From Gnomoniopsis sp. IMI 355080 (taxonomy: Eukaryota; Ascomycota; Sordariomycetes; Diaporthales; Gnomoniaceae), in NCBI GenBank assembly GCA_027946555.1, contig JAPEVC010000262.1, positions 1 through 46,644 of the forward strand: 46,644 bases of DNA, written 5' to 3'. The notes below the pieces were generated by a model. The model had not been told where the DNA came from and ran no database searches. It was given only the letters and a program-made list of their open reading frames with translations. Of the stretch, positions 45,962 to 46,644 are shown one piece after another. Numbering within the stretch: position 1 is the first letter of the stretch; each line of letters opens with the position of its first letter. The position numbers and the translations under genes were made by a program.

Positions 45962-46307
45962 GGTGAGGAAAACGCAAGTCGCTGCTTGGGGACGCTTTGT
46001 CGCCCGCTTGCCATTGGAACGAGATCGCTATCAATCGTTGTCGGGAGGGTAGAGGGATTGGAAGTGTGGAATGCGGCCAATCACAGGTCACGGGCTGATT
46101 AGCTAATAGGGATCTGAGTGGTCTGGCTACTGGCAGGGGTCCGATTAGGTAAGCCCCCCGGAGCCGCTGCAGGGATCAGGGCCCCGCATGCTCCACACCC
46201 GGCCTTCCGGATCCACGGATCCGGACCAAACGGATATAATGCGATATCTCCACCAATCTTTTCACGAAGAATATAATCTCTTCTTTTCACCATAACGATC
46301 ACTCAGC
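45962..46307. promoter_or_regulatory. Promoter region of the PCFT-like MFS gene
   Basis: These 346 bases lie between the MFS start codon and the tRNA gene and should hold the MFS promoter and leader on the minus strand. AT-rich elements occur near 46230-46280. No specific site was assigned. Confidence 0.4.
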
Positions 46308-46389
46308 GGCCTGCTGGCGCAATGGTAGCGCGTCCGCTTCCGGGTTCGGAGAGTGCGGAAGGTTGTCGATTCGAGTTCGGCGTGGGTCG
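46308..46389 (+). tRNA. tRNA-Arg (anticodon CCG) with 10-nt intron
   Basis: The sequence folds as a complete cloverleaf. Acceptor stem GGCCTGC pairs with GTGGGTC (several G-U pairs). D-stem GCGC/GCGC closes a loop with GG at 46324-46325. Anticodon stem TCCGC/GCGGA is present, and T-stem GTCGA/TCGGC closes TTCGAGT. The loop between the anticodon-stem strands has 17 nt: a normal 7-nt loop with CCG at 46340-46342 plus a 10-nt intron (46344-46353) at the canonical site after position 37. The discriminator base is G46389. A run of T follows directly at 46390-46394, as expected for an RNA polymerase III terminator. It should decode CGG. Confidence 0.85.
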
Positions 46390-46394
46390 TTTTT
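46390..46394 (+). terminator. RNA polymerase III T-run terminator
   Basis: Five T directly follow the last base of the tRNA gene. Confidence 0.75.
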
Positions 46395-46644
46395 GCACTA
46401 TCTGTCTTCGTTTTTTGCTTCTTCGTTTTCTATGGTCACATTGCGCACATGTTTACCCTAACTCAGGCTCCTCTGAACTCTAGAGAGACTGTACGGTGGA
46501 GTATGCGATTGAAAGGTAATGCACAAAGGGATCCCCCGCATGGTCCGGTGCCCGGCGGGTCAACGGTCTCTGTTCCGAGTAGGGCTGTGAGCAAGAACTT
46601 TTTAACCTTTTCTTGTACTATAGGTTTCTGTTCTCCTTGGAATC

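Noticed and set aside
1..46644. RIP-mutated repeats or CRISPR array
   Set aside because: No AT-rich mutated repeat block and no regularly spaced repeats were seen.

Overview
The window is nuclear DNA of a filamentous ascomycete (Pezizomycotina, probably a Sordariomycete). The evidence is compact genes with short introns (49-188 nt, GTRNGT donors, CTAAC/CTGAC-like branch sites, YAG acceptors), intergenic stretches of 1-2.5 kb or more, an intron-containing nuclear tRNA, and the protein families seen: Asf1, Rna14, a QDE-2-type Argonaute, fungal DUF7702-like membrane protein, Dal5-like transporters. No CRISPR array, operon, intact transposon or rRNA was found.

Left part (1-25.5 kb) is mostly core cell biology. 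It holds a 970-aa SH3/zinc-finger-like scaffold-type protein (minus), the histone chaperone Asf1 (minus) sharing a divergent promoter with the mRNA 3'-end processing factor Rna14 (plus), a small intronless coiled-coil protein of unknown function (plus), an Argonaute with a complete D-E-D-H slicer tetrad and a long pyrimidine-rich, apparently spliced leader (plus), and a seven-helix-like DUF7702-type membrane protein (plus).

Right part (26.6-46.3 kb) looks accessory. It holds an MFS anion:cation symporter (Dal5-like, plus), a divergent stand-alone protein kinase (minus), a low-confidence 186-aa ORF, a small P-loop kinase-like protein whose layout recalls bacterial/phage proteins (plus), a second Dal5-like MFS (minus), a frameshifted and internally deleted monocarboxylate-transporter-like pseudogene (minus), a flavin-containing monooxygenase with an N-terminal NTF2-like region (plus), an amino acid permease (plus), another MFS of the folate/PCFT-like type (minus) and a tRNA-Arg(CCG) with a 10-nt intron. 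Several uptake systems next to an FMO suggest use of nitrogenous or acidic small molecules, but that link is inference.

All exon boundaries were worked out by hand from splice signals and frame continuity; every multi-exon model listed sums to a multiple of three. Family assignments come from recognising motifs, not from a database search. The most unusual items are the P-loop protein, the decayed transporter, the long multi-donor leader of the Argonaute gene, the kinase with an insertion between catalytic loop and DFG, and the repeated poly-C tracts, three of which lie just inside introns of transporter genes.
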